Shown in pieces: positions 4,760-10,590 of a stretch of DNA of 10,590 nt (the stretch's first letter is position 1; each line of letters opens with the position of its first letter). This DNA is from CAVTAE01 sp051649365 (GTDB lineage: Bacteria > Deinococcota > Deinococci > Deinococcales > Trueperaceae), in the NCBI GenBank assembly GCA_051649365.1, contig JBOFGY010000288.1, forward strand, positions 1 to 10,590. The letters are read 5' to 3'. Both the position numbers and the translations under genes were made by a program. The notes beneath the pieces are model-generated. The model made no database searches and was not told the origin of the DNA. It worked only from the letters and a program-made list of their open reading frames with translations.

Positions 4760-6433
4760 CTACTGCCAGTACACTGTGCCATTTATCCAGACAGAATCAA
4801 CTTTTCCTGTATCCGTGAGGGTGTAGTTAAATACGAACTTCTCAGTGCTACCATCCGCGTAAGTAAATTCAATCGTGTTACCGCGAATGCTGTATTTACC
4901 TGTGCTGGTTGGGTCTTCGTTATACCCAGACACTGTTGTTTGATACCCAGCCGTTTCGGGTGAGGTATACGACAGGGCACTCGAGCGGTCAACCTTGAAG
5001 GTCCCGTCGGGAAAAAACTCATAGAACGTGGAGCTGATTGAGATACCACCAGAGCCGTCTGTATTTTCAAACACGCCTTGCAGAGCTAGAGAGTCGACAG
5101 GTGTTTGATACTCGTGTGTTACACCGTCAATGACGATGTTAAAACCATCTTTGCCAAACGGTTTCGTCGTGCCTTCACTGCCAAAGGTGATGCCGTTGTC
5201 TGTAGCGACGTAAGTATCACAAAGTGGCGTGCCGTCTTTTAACATCCTCGTGCAATCTAAATCTTCGTAGCTCCACTCATAAACACCACGATAAACATAG
5301 CCGTTGGGTAAAAAATAAAAATAGTTGGGTGGGTCAATCTCGAATTGCGTGGTCATCATGCCGTCTGGGCCTATCGTGGGCATAATAGTTTGATTGACGG
5401 TAAAATCTATATAAAGCCCCGAAAGCCCACCAGCACCCGCAGGTGGTTGAGGTGCTTTAATCGTGGCAGGTAAAAGCTGGTACTCTGCCGTGCCTTGTTC
5501 GCTTGGCGCGGTGCTAGTTGTATCGCCAATACGTGAACATTTGAATACATGATAAAGCCAGTTGCCTGTAAAAGGGTCGTCATCCTCTTCGTACATGACC
5601 AGCGTGGGAATACCGTTAGCATCTTGACCGTAGCGTGAGATTTGGTCATCGTAATAAATTTCCATGTCGCCACCAAGCCAGGTAAAACCACCATCAGGTT
5701 TTAGTTCAAAGGTGTTTTCCTCGCTTATATCATCGCAACCATCTGCATCACCATTAGACGTGCATACATACTGATTGCCCTCAAAAAGCTCGAGCTTGAA
5801 AAATTCTTCAAAGGGTTCAGGGATGTGAGCACCTGTATCTGTGTCGTAATCGTCATAACTGTAAAAACATTGGTACGTGCCTTGTGCAACTGCGTTCATG
5901 GGCAAAAGTTTGGGAACGCGCCCGCTCGCCTCGGCACTTTCCTGAGTTGCATTGGCCTCCTGAATCTCTTCCATCGCTAGCCTGACAGCTTCGGTAATAT
6001 CTGCATCTTCTGACTGGCAGCGAATCCACACACTATTATTATTTTGAACGAGCACGTAAAGACTGCCTTGTTTGTCAATGATGAACATGCCGTAATAGGC
6101 ACTACTGCCACTCGAGGGTGTTAGGGTTAGCTCTACACCACTTCTAAATAATGGTGTCAGTTCAGTGTCATCTTCCAGGCTTGCGATTTGAAAGGTTCCG
6201 TTCTCAGTTGCGCTGGTAGTTGTAAAACTATAAGTTCCGTTTACGCCAATCTCGAGCCGTGCGCCTGCGTCCTGCGCCTCGTCAAGAAAGGGATTGCCCT
6301 GTACGCTAAAGCACTGGTAAACGCCAGGGATGGGTTCTTGAAAAGGCAGTGCGAAAGCCATAGGAAAGAGAAAAGAGGAAAGAGAAAAGAGGGAAAAGCA
6401 AAAGAACAGCAGGGTTCTCGAGCGATGGGTCAT
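4760..6433 (-). CDS. Large secreted acidic multi-module protein, unknown function
   Basis: 557 residues, not recognised as a named family. Residues 1-28 are a Sec signal peptide (MTHRSR, then a Phe/Leu/Ser core, cut after AFA). The mature part is acidic and beta-rich, with about four modules. Module 1 (about 34-140) opens PGVYQC and closes WIRC, with Cys41 and Cys139 likely paired. Module 2 (about 182-300) opens AQGTYQC and closes VFKC (Cys189, Cys299; also Cys224, Cys233). Module 3 (about 337-445) starts LSGLYIDF (Cys394, Cys405). Module 4 (about 450-557) starts LQGVFENTDG, with YEFFPDGTF, TGKYSIRGNTIEFTYADGS and a closing INGTVY. The PDGTF/GxYxIxGNTI pattern resembles small lipocalin-like beta-barrels of extracellular proteins. 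Modules 1 and 4 recur in the broken paralogue at 6801-7376. There is no Shine-Dalgarno at the ATG, but the signal peptide supports this start. Confidence 0.85.
   Translation of the reverse strand: MTHRSRTLLFFCFSLFSLSSFLFPMAFALPFQEPIPGVYQCFSVQGNPFLDEAQDAGARLEIGVNGTYSFTTTSATENGTFQIASLEDDTELTPLFRSGVELTLTPSSGSSAYYGMFIIDKQGSLYVLVQNNNSVWIRCQSEDADITEAVRLAMEEIQEANATQESAEASGRVPKLLPMNAVAQGTYQCFYSYDDYDTDTGAHIPEPFEEFFKLELFEGNQYVCTSNGDADGCDDISEENTFELKPDGGFTWLGGDMEIYYDDQISRYGQDANGIPTLVMYEEDDDPFTGNWLYHVFKCSRIGDTTSTAPSEQGTAEYQLLPATIKAPQPPAGAGGLSGLYIDFTVNQTIMPTIGPDGMMTTQFEIDPPNYFYFLPNGYVYRGVYEWSYEDLDCTRMLKDGTPLCDTYVATDNGITFGSEGTTKPFGKDGFNIVIDGVTHEYQTPVDSLALQGVFENTDGSGGISISSTFYEFFPDGTFKVDRSSALSYTSPETAGYQTTVSGYNEDPTSTGKYSIRGNTIEFTYADGSTEKFVFNYTLTDTGKVDSVWINGTVYWQ
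6363..6390. repeat. 14-nt tandem duplication in signal-peptide coding DNA
   Basis: GGAAAGAGAAAAGA is present twice in perfect tandem (6363-6376 and 6377-6390), followed by a similar GGGAAAAG. On the coding (minus) strand this pyrimidine tract encodes the Phe/Leu/Ser hydrophobic core of the secreted protein's signal peptide. A 14-bp unit shifts the reading frame when its copy number changes. Confidence 0.85.
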
Positions 6434-6548
6434 GGTGTATTTTAACGCATAAGTTGTTGGGAAAAGGTGTTGATTGTTTGATTTGGAAGCGTGACTGTGG
6501 CAAGTTGTGGGTAGTTGGTTTTACACTCGCGTTACGGAAATTTACAGC

Positions 6549-6790
6549 ATGAAAACTGACAGCACCGAAAATCTGCTCGAGGATATTTGCAAGACCTTTC
6601 CTGAAGTACGGGATTTGATGGAGAGGCTGGGACCGTAGAAAGGCGAAAGTTCATAGATGTTTATTATGTAGAGCATTTGTTTTGGCAGGCTTCACCCGTG
6701 GCTATTAAACAAGGCTGGAAACTCGTACCAGAAAATCTCAAGTCTCTTTATCTAGCTTTTCATGGTAAACCCCCACAGGTTAAAAAGTGA
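6549..6790 (+). pseudogene. Decayed small ORF in two frames, unknown
   Basis: This is the main content of the 367-bp gap 6434-6800. An ATG at 6549 opens 29 codons (MKTDSTENLLEDICKTFPEV...RLGP, stop 6636-6638). A second frame, open from 6605 to the TGA at 6788-6790, then reads protein-like sequence: RRKFIDVYYVEHLFWQ, then SPVAIKQGWKLVPENLKSLY, ending GKPPQVKK. Joined by one frameshift near 6625-6640 they would give a protein of about 79 residues. I do not recognise it. There is no good ribosome binding site and no start codon for the second part, so a gene remnant is the likeliest reading. Chance open frames cannot be excluded. Confidence 0.35.
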
Positions 6791-6800
6791 GGCTCATTTA

Positions 6801-7376
6801 CTACTCTCTCGAGTAAACTGTACCATTGATATAAATATACTCAACTTGACCTGCTGCACCAGCCTCAAAATGAAATACACTTTTGCGCGAAGTGCCATCG
6901 GCATAAAGAAACTCGATGGTGTTGTTTCGCACGGCGTAACTACCTGTCATCACAGGAGGTTCACTGTAGCTGCTCGAGTAGGTGGTCGTGCCTCCAAGCG
7001 AGGCTGTAGCGTTGTTAGAACTGGACGACTCGATCCTAAACGTACCGTCTTTGGAAAACGTGTAATACGCTTCGTCAAGTGTATAACCGTCAAACTGGTC
7101 AAACAAGAATCTGCCATCAAATCTTAGTTGGTGGCAAAAACACCGTCTTCGGTGGCTGCACCCGTCGTGAACGTGTAGGTGCCATACGGTTTAATCTCGA
7201 GGATCGCGTTAACAGGTTGCGCGTTGGCATCAAAGGGATCGCTGGGACTAGCGTAGCAGACATATAGACCTTCTTGGGGCTCGAGGGTAAGGCAGGGCAA
7301 AAGTGAAGGTAAAGAGTGAACGGTAAAGAATGAAGAGTAAAAGGAGAAGGCAAAACCTGAAGCGATTTTTAAGCAT
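6801..7376 (-). pseudogene. Doubly frameshifted paralogue of the modular secreted protein
   Basis: Three minus-strand pieces line up with the 557-residue neighbour. (1) From ATG 7376, a signal peptide MLKNRFRF, a Leu/Phe core and TFALPY, in a frame that stops at TAG 7250-7248. (2) In the +1 frame from about 7285 to TAA 7126-7124: EPQEGLYVCYASPSDPFDA, then LEIKPYGTYTFTTGAATEDG. This parallels module 1 (EPIPGVYQCF, then LEIGVNGTYSFTTTSATENG). (3) Back in the original frame to TAG 6801-6803: FDGRFLFDQFDGY, YYTFSKDGTFRI, TGSYAVRNNTIEFLYADG, INGTVY, matching module 4. An intact form would have about 190 residues, with modules 2 and 3 absent. The first shift lies at CTCGAG 7280-7285 beside C-runs, the second just after a T5 run near 7130-7145. 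It could be a true pseudogene, sequencing error in homopolymers, or (less likely) recoding. No Shine-Dalgarno is seen at the ATG. Confidence 0.75.
7308..7335. repeat. Imperfect 14-nt tandem repeat in the paralogue's signal-peptide DNA
   Basis: GGTAAAGAGTGAAC (7308-7321) and GGTAAAGAATGAAG (7322-7335) match at 12 of 14 positions, with AGTAAAAGG and AAAAGTGAA variants on either side. It has the same unit length and the same place (signal-peptide core) as the repeat at 6363-6390. Confidence 0.7.
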
Positions 7377-7511
7377 ACACCAATCTAAGCAAGAGGCTAT
7401 TTTTATGCTATAGATAAATGCACGTTTTTAAGGCGCTTATTTATCCCCCTTAACCTTCACGTATTCTTTCGGATTTTGTAAAGAGGGTTTATGTCAATCA
7501 TAGTACGGAGC

Positions 7512-7582
7512 TTAGCTGCTTTCTCAGCTAACATACAATCAGCATTTGTTCCTAAACTTAGAATGTATAGAAAAGGTTTAGG
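7512..7582. promoter_or_regulatory. Intergenic inverted repeats before the bacilliredoxin-like gene
   Basis: In the 265-bp gap 7377-7641 two short inverted repeats are visible: TTAGCTG (7512-7518) with CAGCTAA (7525-7531), and CCTAAAC (7551-7557) with GTTTAGG (7576-7582). Both lie 60-130 bp upstream of the start at 7642 and could be operator half-sites. No convincing -35/-10 pair accompanies them, so this is a weak call. Confidence 0.3.
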
Positions 7583-7628
7583 GCAAAAACGTAAGATACC
7601 ATTACAGTAATACACAAGTGCGAAGAAA

Positions 7629-7635
7629 AGAGGAG
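7629..7635 (+). promoter_or_regulatory. Ribosome binding site fixing the start at 7642
   Basis: AGAGGAG ends six bases before ATG 7642. The ATG at 7636 abuts it directly and the GTG at 7618 lies upstream of it, so 7642 is the start. Confidence 0.85.
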
Positions 7636-7641
7636 ATGTCC

Positions 7642-8286
7642 ATGCTGCGCGACAGAGTTGTTAATTTAACAAATCCCGAAGAAGTGCAGGGTTTTTTGGC
7701 CCAAAACCCCACAAGTGTAATTTTTAAGGCAGGAACTTGCCACAAAACGATGCAAGGCTTTGGCTTTTTGCAGGAAAAACTCGAGCCACGCGAAGACCTC
7801 ATGATCGGCATCATTCGTGTGGTCGAAGCGCGACCTGCTAGTAATCTTATTGCTGAGATGACAGGCATCGTTCATCACTCGCCACAGGTCATCTTGTTCA
7901 AGGATGGCCAGCCTGTGTTCGAGCGCAACAATTGGGATATTACCCCTGAAGAACTTGATACTGGTTTTGAGAAGGTTCCGCCTACAGGTGGTGTTGTGGC
8001 TAGTCAACCAAAAACCACCCGCAGTGATTTAGCACCGTATAAGAGTTTGCTCGAGCAGTACCTCACGGGTGTCATGAGTGACCGCCAGTTCGAGTATGTC
8101 TATACGAACATGTTCCGTGATGATGCGTCGCTACGTTCACGGGAAGAAGTAGAAGTTTTGAATAGTATTTTTGGTGATGTAGATCAGCACATGAATATGC
8201 ACGTGATGATGGCGGGGCAGACCGCGGATTATAGCGTGATTAAGCAGCGTGCCGAAAAAGTGTATGAGCAATTAAAAGTGTTGTAG
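7642..8286 (+). CDS. Bacilliredoxin-like (YtxJ/BrxC) domain fused to an immunity-like helical domain
   Basis: 214 residues, about twice the ~110 of a YtxJ/BrxC protein. Residues 1-110 match the monothiol bacilliredoxin fold: VIFKAGTCHKT around Cys33, ARPASNLIAEMTGIVHHSPQVILFKDGQ (63-90) with the cis-proline motif SPQ, and the closing WDIT (98-101). Known members remove bacillithiol from oxidised protein thiols. Here the usual TCPIS reads TCHKT, and Cys33 is the only cysteine. After a linker (about 111-128), residues 129-214 are helical and acidic: YKSLLEQYLTGVMSDRQFEY, MFRDD, EVEVLNSIFGDVDQH. This pattern resembles colicin-type self-protective immunity proteins. It is cytosolic, with no signal peptide. 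It is a single gene ended by a strong terminator. The first domain is secure; the second rests on pattern memory. Confidence 0.85.
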   Translation: MLRDRVVNLTNPEEVQGFLAQNPTSVIFKAGTCHKTMQGFGFLQEKLEPREDLMIGIIRVVEARPASNLIAEMTGIVHHSPQVILFKDGQPVFERNNWDITPEELDTGFEKVPPTGGVVASQPKTTRSDLAPYKSLLEQYLTGVMSDRQFEYVYTNMFRDDASLRSREEVEVLNSIFGDVDQHMNMHVMMAGQTADYSVIKQRAEKVYEQLKVL

Positions 8287-8303
8287 TCATTTCGCTTATT
8301 TAG

Positions 8304-8337
8304 AGGTGAGCTGACGTTGTAGTCAGCTCACCTTTTT
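8304..8337 (+). terminator. Rho-independent terminator of the bacilliredoxin-like gene
   Basis: AGGTGAGCTGAC (8304-8315), loop GTTGTA, GTCAGCTCACCT (8322-8333), running into TTTTT (8333-8337): a perfect 12-pair stem with a T-tract, 18 bases after the stop. The stem could also stop the convergent minus-strand operon, although the T-run on that side is poor. Confidence 0.95.
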
Positions 8338-8341
8338 ACTT

Positions 8342-9463
8342 TCACGCAGCGTGCCTAAGTTTTTCAAGCAACGTGCTGTAACGTTGACCGTCAAGCGGTA
8401 GGGTCACGCTCTCACGGGTTTGACCTGAATAAATTATAGCGTTCGCTAGCTCGAGTGATTTCCTACCTTCTTCACCCGAAATGATAAGTGGCTTACCTTC
8501 TAAAATTGCTTCGTGGAAATGATGATAGGTTGCAGCGTGGTCGCCTTTACCTTCAGGAAGAGTAAGCTCAAGCGGTTTCTGGTTGGGTTCCGTCCACACG
8601 TATTCGTGGTTCGTCTCTAAAATAAACTGCTCAAGAGGTGTATCAAAGATAGTGCCACTCAGTCCTTCAGGAGTCAGGCGGAGGGTGCCATGTGTGCCGA
8701 CAAGCTCGAGCATGTCACTGCGTCCAGCTTCTGCTGTACTGGCGCGGTACAGGCCCGTGCAGCCGTTCTCCCACTCGAGCATGGCTTGCACGGTGTCTTC
8801 AACCTCGATGTTGTGAAGTTGCGTCTTTGTCCAGGCAACCAAGTGTTTGGGTAAACCTAGGAGATAGCAAAGAATATCGAGATTATGTGATCCTTGATTG
8901 ATAACGATGCCACCACCCTCACCCCGCCAGGTTGCTCGCCAAGGTGCTGACTGAAAATAAGCTCGGCTACGAAACCAATTGGCATACATATAAACGTGTT
9001 GTAGTTTGCCAAGCTGACCTGTGTGAAGGTAATGATGCATAAAACGCATTTCAGGAAGAAAACGCCTCGGAAAACTTACGGCTAAAAGTCGCCCGTAATC
9101 TTTAGCTGCTTGAATCATAGTGTCAGCTTCACGGATATCTACTGCCATAGGTTTTTCTACAAAAACATGAGCACCTGCTTTTAAGCAATCTACTGTAAGT
9201 GGTGCGTGAAAGGGATGGGGTGCTAAGATAATTGCAATGTCTGGCTTTGTTGTCTCGAGCATCTCTTGATGATTTTTAAAAAAGGGACAGCCAAGTTCTT
9301 TAGCATGAGGTTGTCCGAGAGCTTCATTAATGTCAGATGCGCCAACAACCTCAACCGTGTCTAATGCCAATCCAGGACGGTGTTGACCTAGTACGGCAGC
9401 TCCTACACTAATGATGACATGTTTAAGCTTTGCGGGGTTAGACTGCTGCTGGATTATGTTCAC
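8342..9463 (-). CDS. Gfo/Idh/MocA-family oxidoreductase
   Basis: A 373-residue NAD(P)-dependent dehydrogenase of the sugar/inositol type. The Rossmann part holds HVIISVGAAVLGQHRPGL (residues 15-32), a loosened form of the GxGxxG loop, then ASDINEA (42-48) and HPFHAPLTVDCLKAG (83-97). The family lysine is in VEKPMA (Lys104). The C-terminal beta-sheet domain has GGGIVINQGSHNLD (183-196), with His193 and Asp196 at catalytic or structural positions. The start is GTG at 9463 with AGAGG six bases upstream, inside the 3' end of the preceding isomerase gene. The 26-bp overlap implies translational coupling. With the isomerase it probably oxidises or epimerises a sugar, cyclitol or related polyol; the substrate is not determinable here. 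It ends four bases before the converging terminator's T-tract. Confidence 0.93.
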   Translation of the reverse strand: MNIIQQQSNPAKLKHVIISVGAAVLGQHRPGLALDTVEVVGASDINEALGQPHAKELGCPFFKNHQEMLETTKPDIAIILAPHPFHAPLTVDCLKAGAHVFVEKPMAVDIREADTMIQAAKDYGRLLAVSFPRRFLPEMRFMHHYLHTGQLGKLQHVYMYANWFRSRAYFQSAPWRATWRGEGGGIVINQGSHNLDILCYLLGLPKHLVAWTKTQLHNIEVEDTVQAMLEWENGCTGLYRASTAEAGRSDMLELVGTHGTLRLTPEGLSGTIFDTPLEQFILETNHEYVWTEPNQKPLELTLPEGKGDHAATYHHFHEAILEGKPLIISGEEGRKSLELANAIIYSGQTRESVTLPLDGQRYSTLLEKLRHAA

Positions 9464-10307
9464 GTTGTACCTCTGCGAGTAAATTCTGAATAAATCTCAA
9501 GTTGTGAGATATAACTTCTCGGCTTGGTCTAAACGAAGAAAAATCTTCTATAGAGAGCCAGCCGTCATAGCCGACCTTCAGTAGACTTTGAATAACATCT
9601 TTATAGTCGACTGTGCCATCTTCTAACGGCATCCATTTTCCTTCCCACACACCGCCACCAGGCGGGCGAACAAAGGCATGATTTTTAAGGTGAACGTGTG
9701 CCAGATAAGGTCCCAAAAGTTGCAGTCCCATAAGATAAGCCTCATAACCCTCGCGGGCCAGGCAACCTGGGTCATAGATAACCCCGACAAGGGTAGGGTC
9801 AAAGTGGGATACCAAGCGGTGCGTCAGCGACGCACTAGGCGTAATAAAATAGAGGTGTGTCTCGATCAAGGCACGCACTTTATACTGCTTGGCTAAAGCT
9901 TCAACCTTACGGAAAAACTCGAGCGAACCCTCGAACGCACGGTGATAGTCTCCCTTGTAAAGCGCAGGATTAACACGCACACTAGGTGCACCTACATGCT
10001 CAGCGAATTGCATCCCTTGCTCTACCAGGCTTAAAGCGTTTGCTCCTGAATCAGGCCCTACATAAAGTCCGATATTAGGCACGTCTAGGTTAGTTTCTAA
10101 GGTAAGCTGCTTGGCACGTTCTGCATCTTGTGGGGTAGGGTTTAGGGTACAAAGATTGTTTCCCCAAAATGAGGGTACTTCGTGATTTTTTGGATCATGG
10201 TTTGTCACGCGCCACTCAATACCGTCATATCCAGCCTCACTTAATTCGGCGACTACTTCTTCAGGTGTTAGGTCTGGAAACATGACTGTACAGGCAGCAA
10301 TCTTCAT
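9438..10307 (-). CDS. Sugar phosphate isomerase/epimerase-like TIM-barrel protein
   Basis: A 289-residue protein of the AP-endonuclease-2 / xylose-isomerase-like TIM-barrel superfamily. The start MKIAACTVMFPDLTPEEVV and GYDGIEWRV (residues 27-34) are typical. The four metal-binding positions can be placed: Glu149 (ALIETHL), Asp179 (VIYDPG), His206 (HVHLKNH) and Glu254 (LSIEDF). Relatives isomerise, epimerise or dehydrate sugars, inosose or hydroxypyruvate with a divalent metal. The ATG has AGAAGG five bases upstream and a plausible promoter 24-51 bp upstream. It is the first gene of a coupled pair with the Gfo/Idh/MocA gene, overlapping it by 26 bp. The family is certain; the exact reaction is unknown. 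Confidence 0.92.
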   Translation of the reverse strand: MKIAACTVMFPDLTPEEVVAELSEAGYDGIEWRVTNHDPKNHEVPSFWGNNLCTLNPTPQDAERAKQLTLETNLDVPNIGLYVGPDSGANALSLVEQGMQFAEHVGAPSVRVNPALYKGDYHRAFEGSLEFFRKVEALAKQYKVRALIETHLYFITPSASLTHRLVSHFDPTLVGVIYDPGCLAREGYEAYLMGLQLLGPYLAHVHLKNHAFVRPPGGGVWEGKWMPLEDGTVDYKDVIQSLLKVGYDGWLSIEDFSSFRPSREVISHNLRFIQNLLAEVQREHNPAAV

Positions 10308-10330
10308 GACAACCTTCTCTTTCTAACGGT

Positions 10331-10358
10331 ACTTTATCATCCAAAGAAGCTAGGTCAA
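10331..10358 (-). promoter_or_regulatory. Putative sigma-70-type promoter of the isomerase/oxidoreductase pair
   Basis: On the minus strand, TTGACC (10358-10353) and TAAAGT (10336-10331) are separated by 16 bp. They match the -35 consensus at five of six positions and the -10 consensus at four of six. The -10 lies 23 bp before the ATG at 10307. It is a moderate match only. Confidence 0.4.
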
Positions 10359-10395
10359 GAAAAAAGTTTCACTGAGTCAACAAAAAACTATGTTT

Positions 10396-10590
10396 TCAAA
10401 GAGTGAAGTCTTTTGGATCGATAAAAAGCTCTTGATCTCCAAACGTGATACGCCAAATTGTTTCATCCCGAGTGAGCAAGGGCGAAGAAGACCATTTCGT
10501 GGTTACCTCGCTTGGGTCAGATAGATTAGGCTCAGATAAACCCAGCACGGCTGTTGCAAGCCAATGTTCACCTGGCTTTAGCCAGGCTGT
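10396..10590 (-). CDS. 3' end of an unrecognised gene (partial)
   Basis: An open frame enters from the right edge and ends at TGA 10398-10396, giving the last 64 residues: TAWLKPGEHWLATAVLGL, then WRITFGDQELFIDPKDFTL. It looks like normal protein, with repeated Trp and strand-like segments, and it shares direction with the isomerase gene 88 bp away. No family can be named from this fragment. Confidence 0.55.
   Translation of the reverse strand, partial: TAWLKPGEHWLATAVLGLSEPNLSDPSEVTTKWSSSPLLTRDETIWRITFGDQELFIDPKDFTL

Noticed and set aside
6762..7127. Plus-strand ORF of 121 codons.
   Set aside because: It runs antisense to the last module of the broken secreted paralogue, whose frame matches its neighbour. 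The plus-strand product has no recognisable pattern.
7124..7150. Programmed -1 frameshift site at the T5 run (GGTGTTTTTGCC).
   Set aside because: The bases do not form a canonical X-XXY-YYZ slippery heptamer in the zero frame, and a second shift at about 7280 would also be needed. Mutation or sequencing error is simpler.
7117..7353. Minus-strand 78-codon ORF over the paralogue's 5' half.
   Set aside because: It is the third frame and matches neither the signal-peptide frame nor the module-1 frame that align with the neighbouring protein.
1..10590. CRISPR array, tRNA, rRNA, integrase or insertion sequence.
   Set aside because: I saw no regularly spaced direct repeats, no cloverleaf with TTCGAATC-type arm, and no transposase or integrase motifs on either strand.

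Overview
The window has mixed base composition, close to even GC and AT. It carries compact bacterial genes with clear AGGAG-type ribosome binding sites. No rRNA, tRNA, CRISPR array, transposase or phage gene is visible. Two features hint at the host. One gene encodes a bacilliredoxin-like (YtxJ/BrxC) domain, a family tied to bacillithiol-using bacteria (Firmicutes, Deinococcota, some Bacteroidota). In addition, the palindrome CTCGAG occurs 33 times, roughly 14 times the chance expectation. A Deinococcota-like host is my tentative guess; the sequence does not prove it.

Left part (1-4100): a LysR-type regulator on the minus strand diverges from four plus-strand genes. These are a short-chain dehydrogenase (SDR), a secreted SnoaL/NTF2-like protein, a small muconolactone-isomerase-like alpha/beta-barrel protein, and a 3-hydroxyisobutyrate-dehydrogenase-like beta-hydroxyacid dehydrogenase. 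The layout suggests a LysR-controlled catabolic or detoxification cluster with unknown substrate. Its gaps carry palindromic elements: an inverted repeat at 991-1058, an 11-bp inverted repeat at 1922-1972, a hairpin at 1994-2016 and a perfect 30-bp palindrome at 2783-2812. The cluster ends at a hairpin made of two CTCGAG copies, which it shares with a convergent dps gene.

Middle part (4111-7376, minus strand): a Dps ferritin-like protein, then a 557-residue secreted acidic protein built from about four beta-rich modules. Next comes a 367-bp stretch holding a decayed plus-strand ORF. After it lies a shorter, doubly frameshifted paralogue of the secreted protein, whose three pieces (signal peptide, first module, last module) must be read in two alternating frames. 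The signal peptides of both paralogues are written in 14-nt purine/pyrimidine tandem repeats.

Right part (7377-10590): a plus-strand protein that appears to fuse a YtxJ/BrxC-like thioredoxin-fold domain to a domain resembling colicin-type immunity proteins, followed by a strong terminator. Convergent to it is a minus-strand, translationally coupled pair: a sugar-phosphate isomerase/epimerase-like TIM barrel and a Gfo/Idh/MocA oxidoreductase, a usual pairing in sugar or inositol catabolism. The window ends in the 3' part of an unrecognised minus-strand gene.

Most worth a second look: the CTCGAG highly iterated palindrome, the bacilliredoxin/immunity-like fusion, the modular secreted family with its broken paralogue, and the SDR whose catalytic serine position is threonine.
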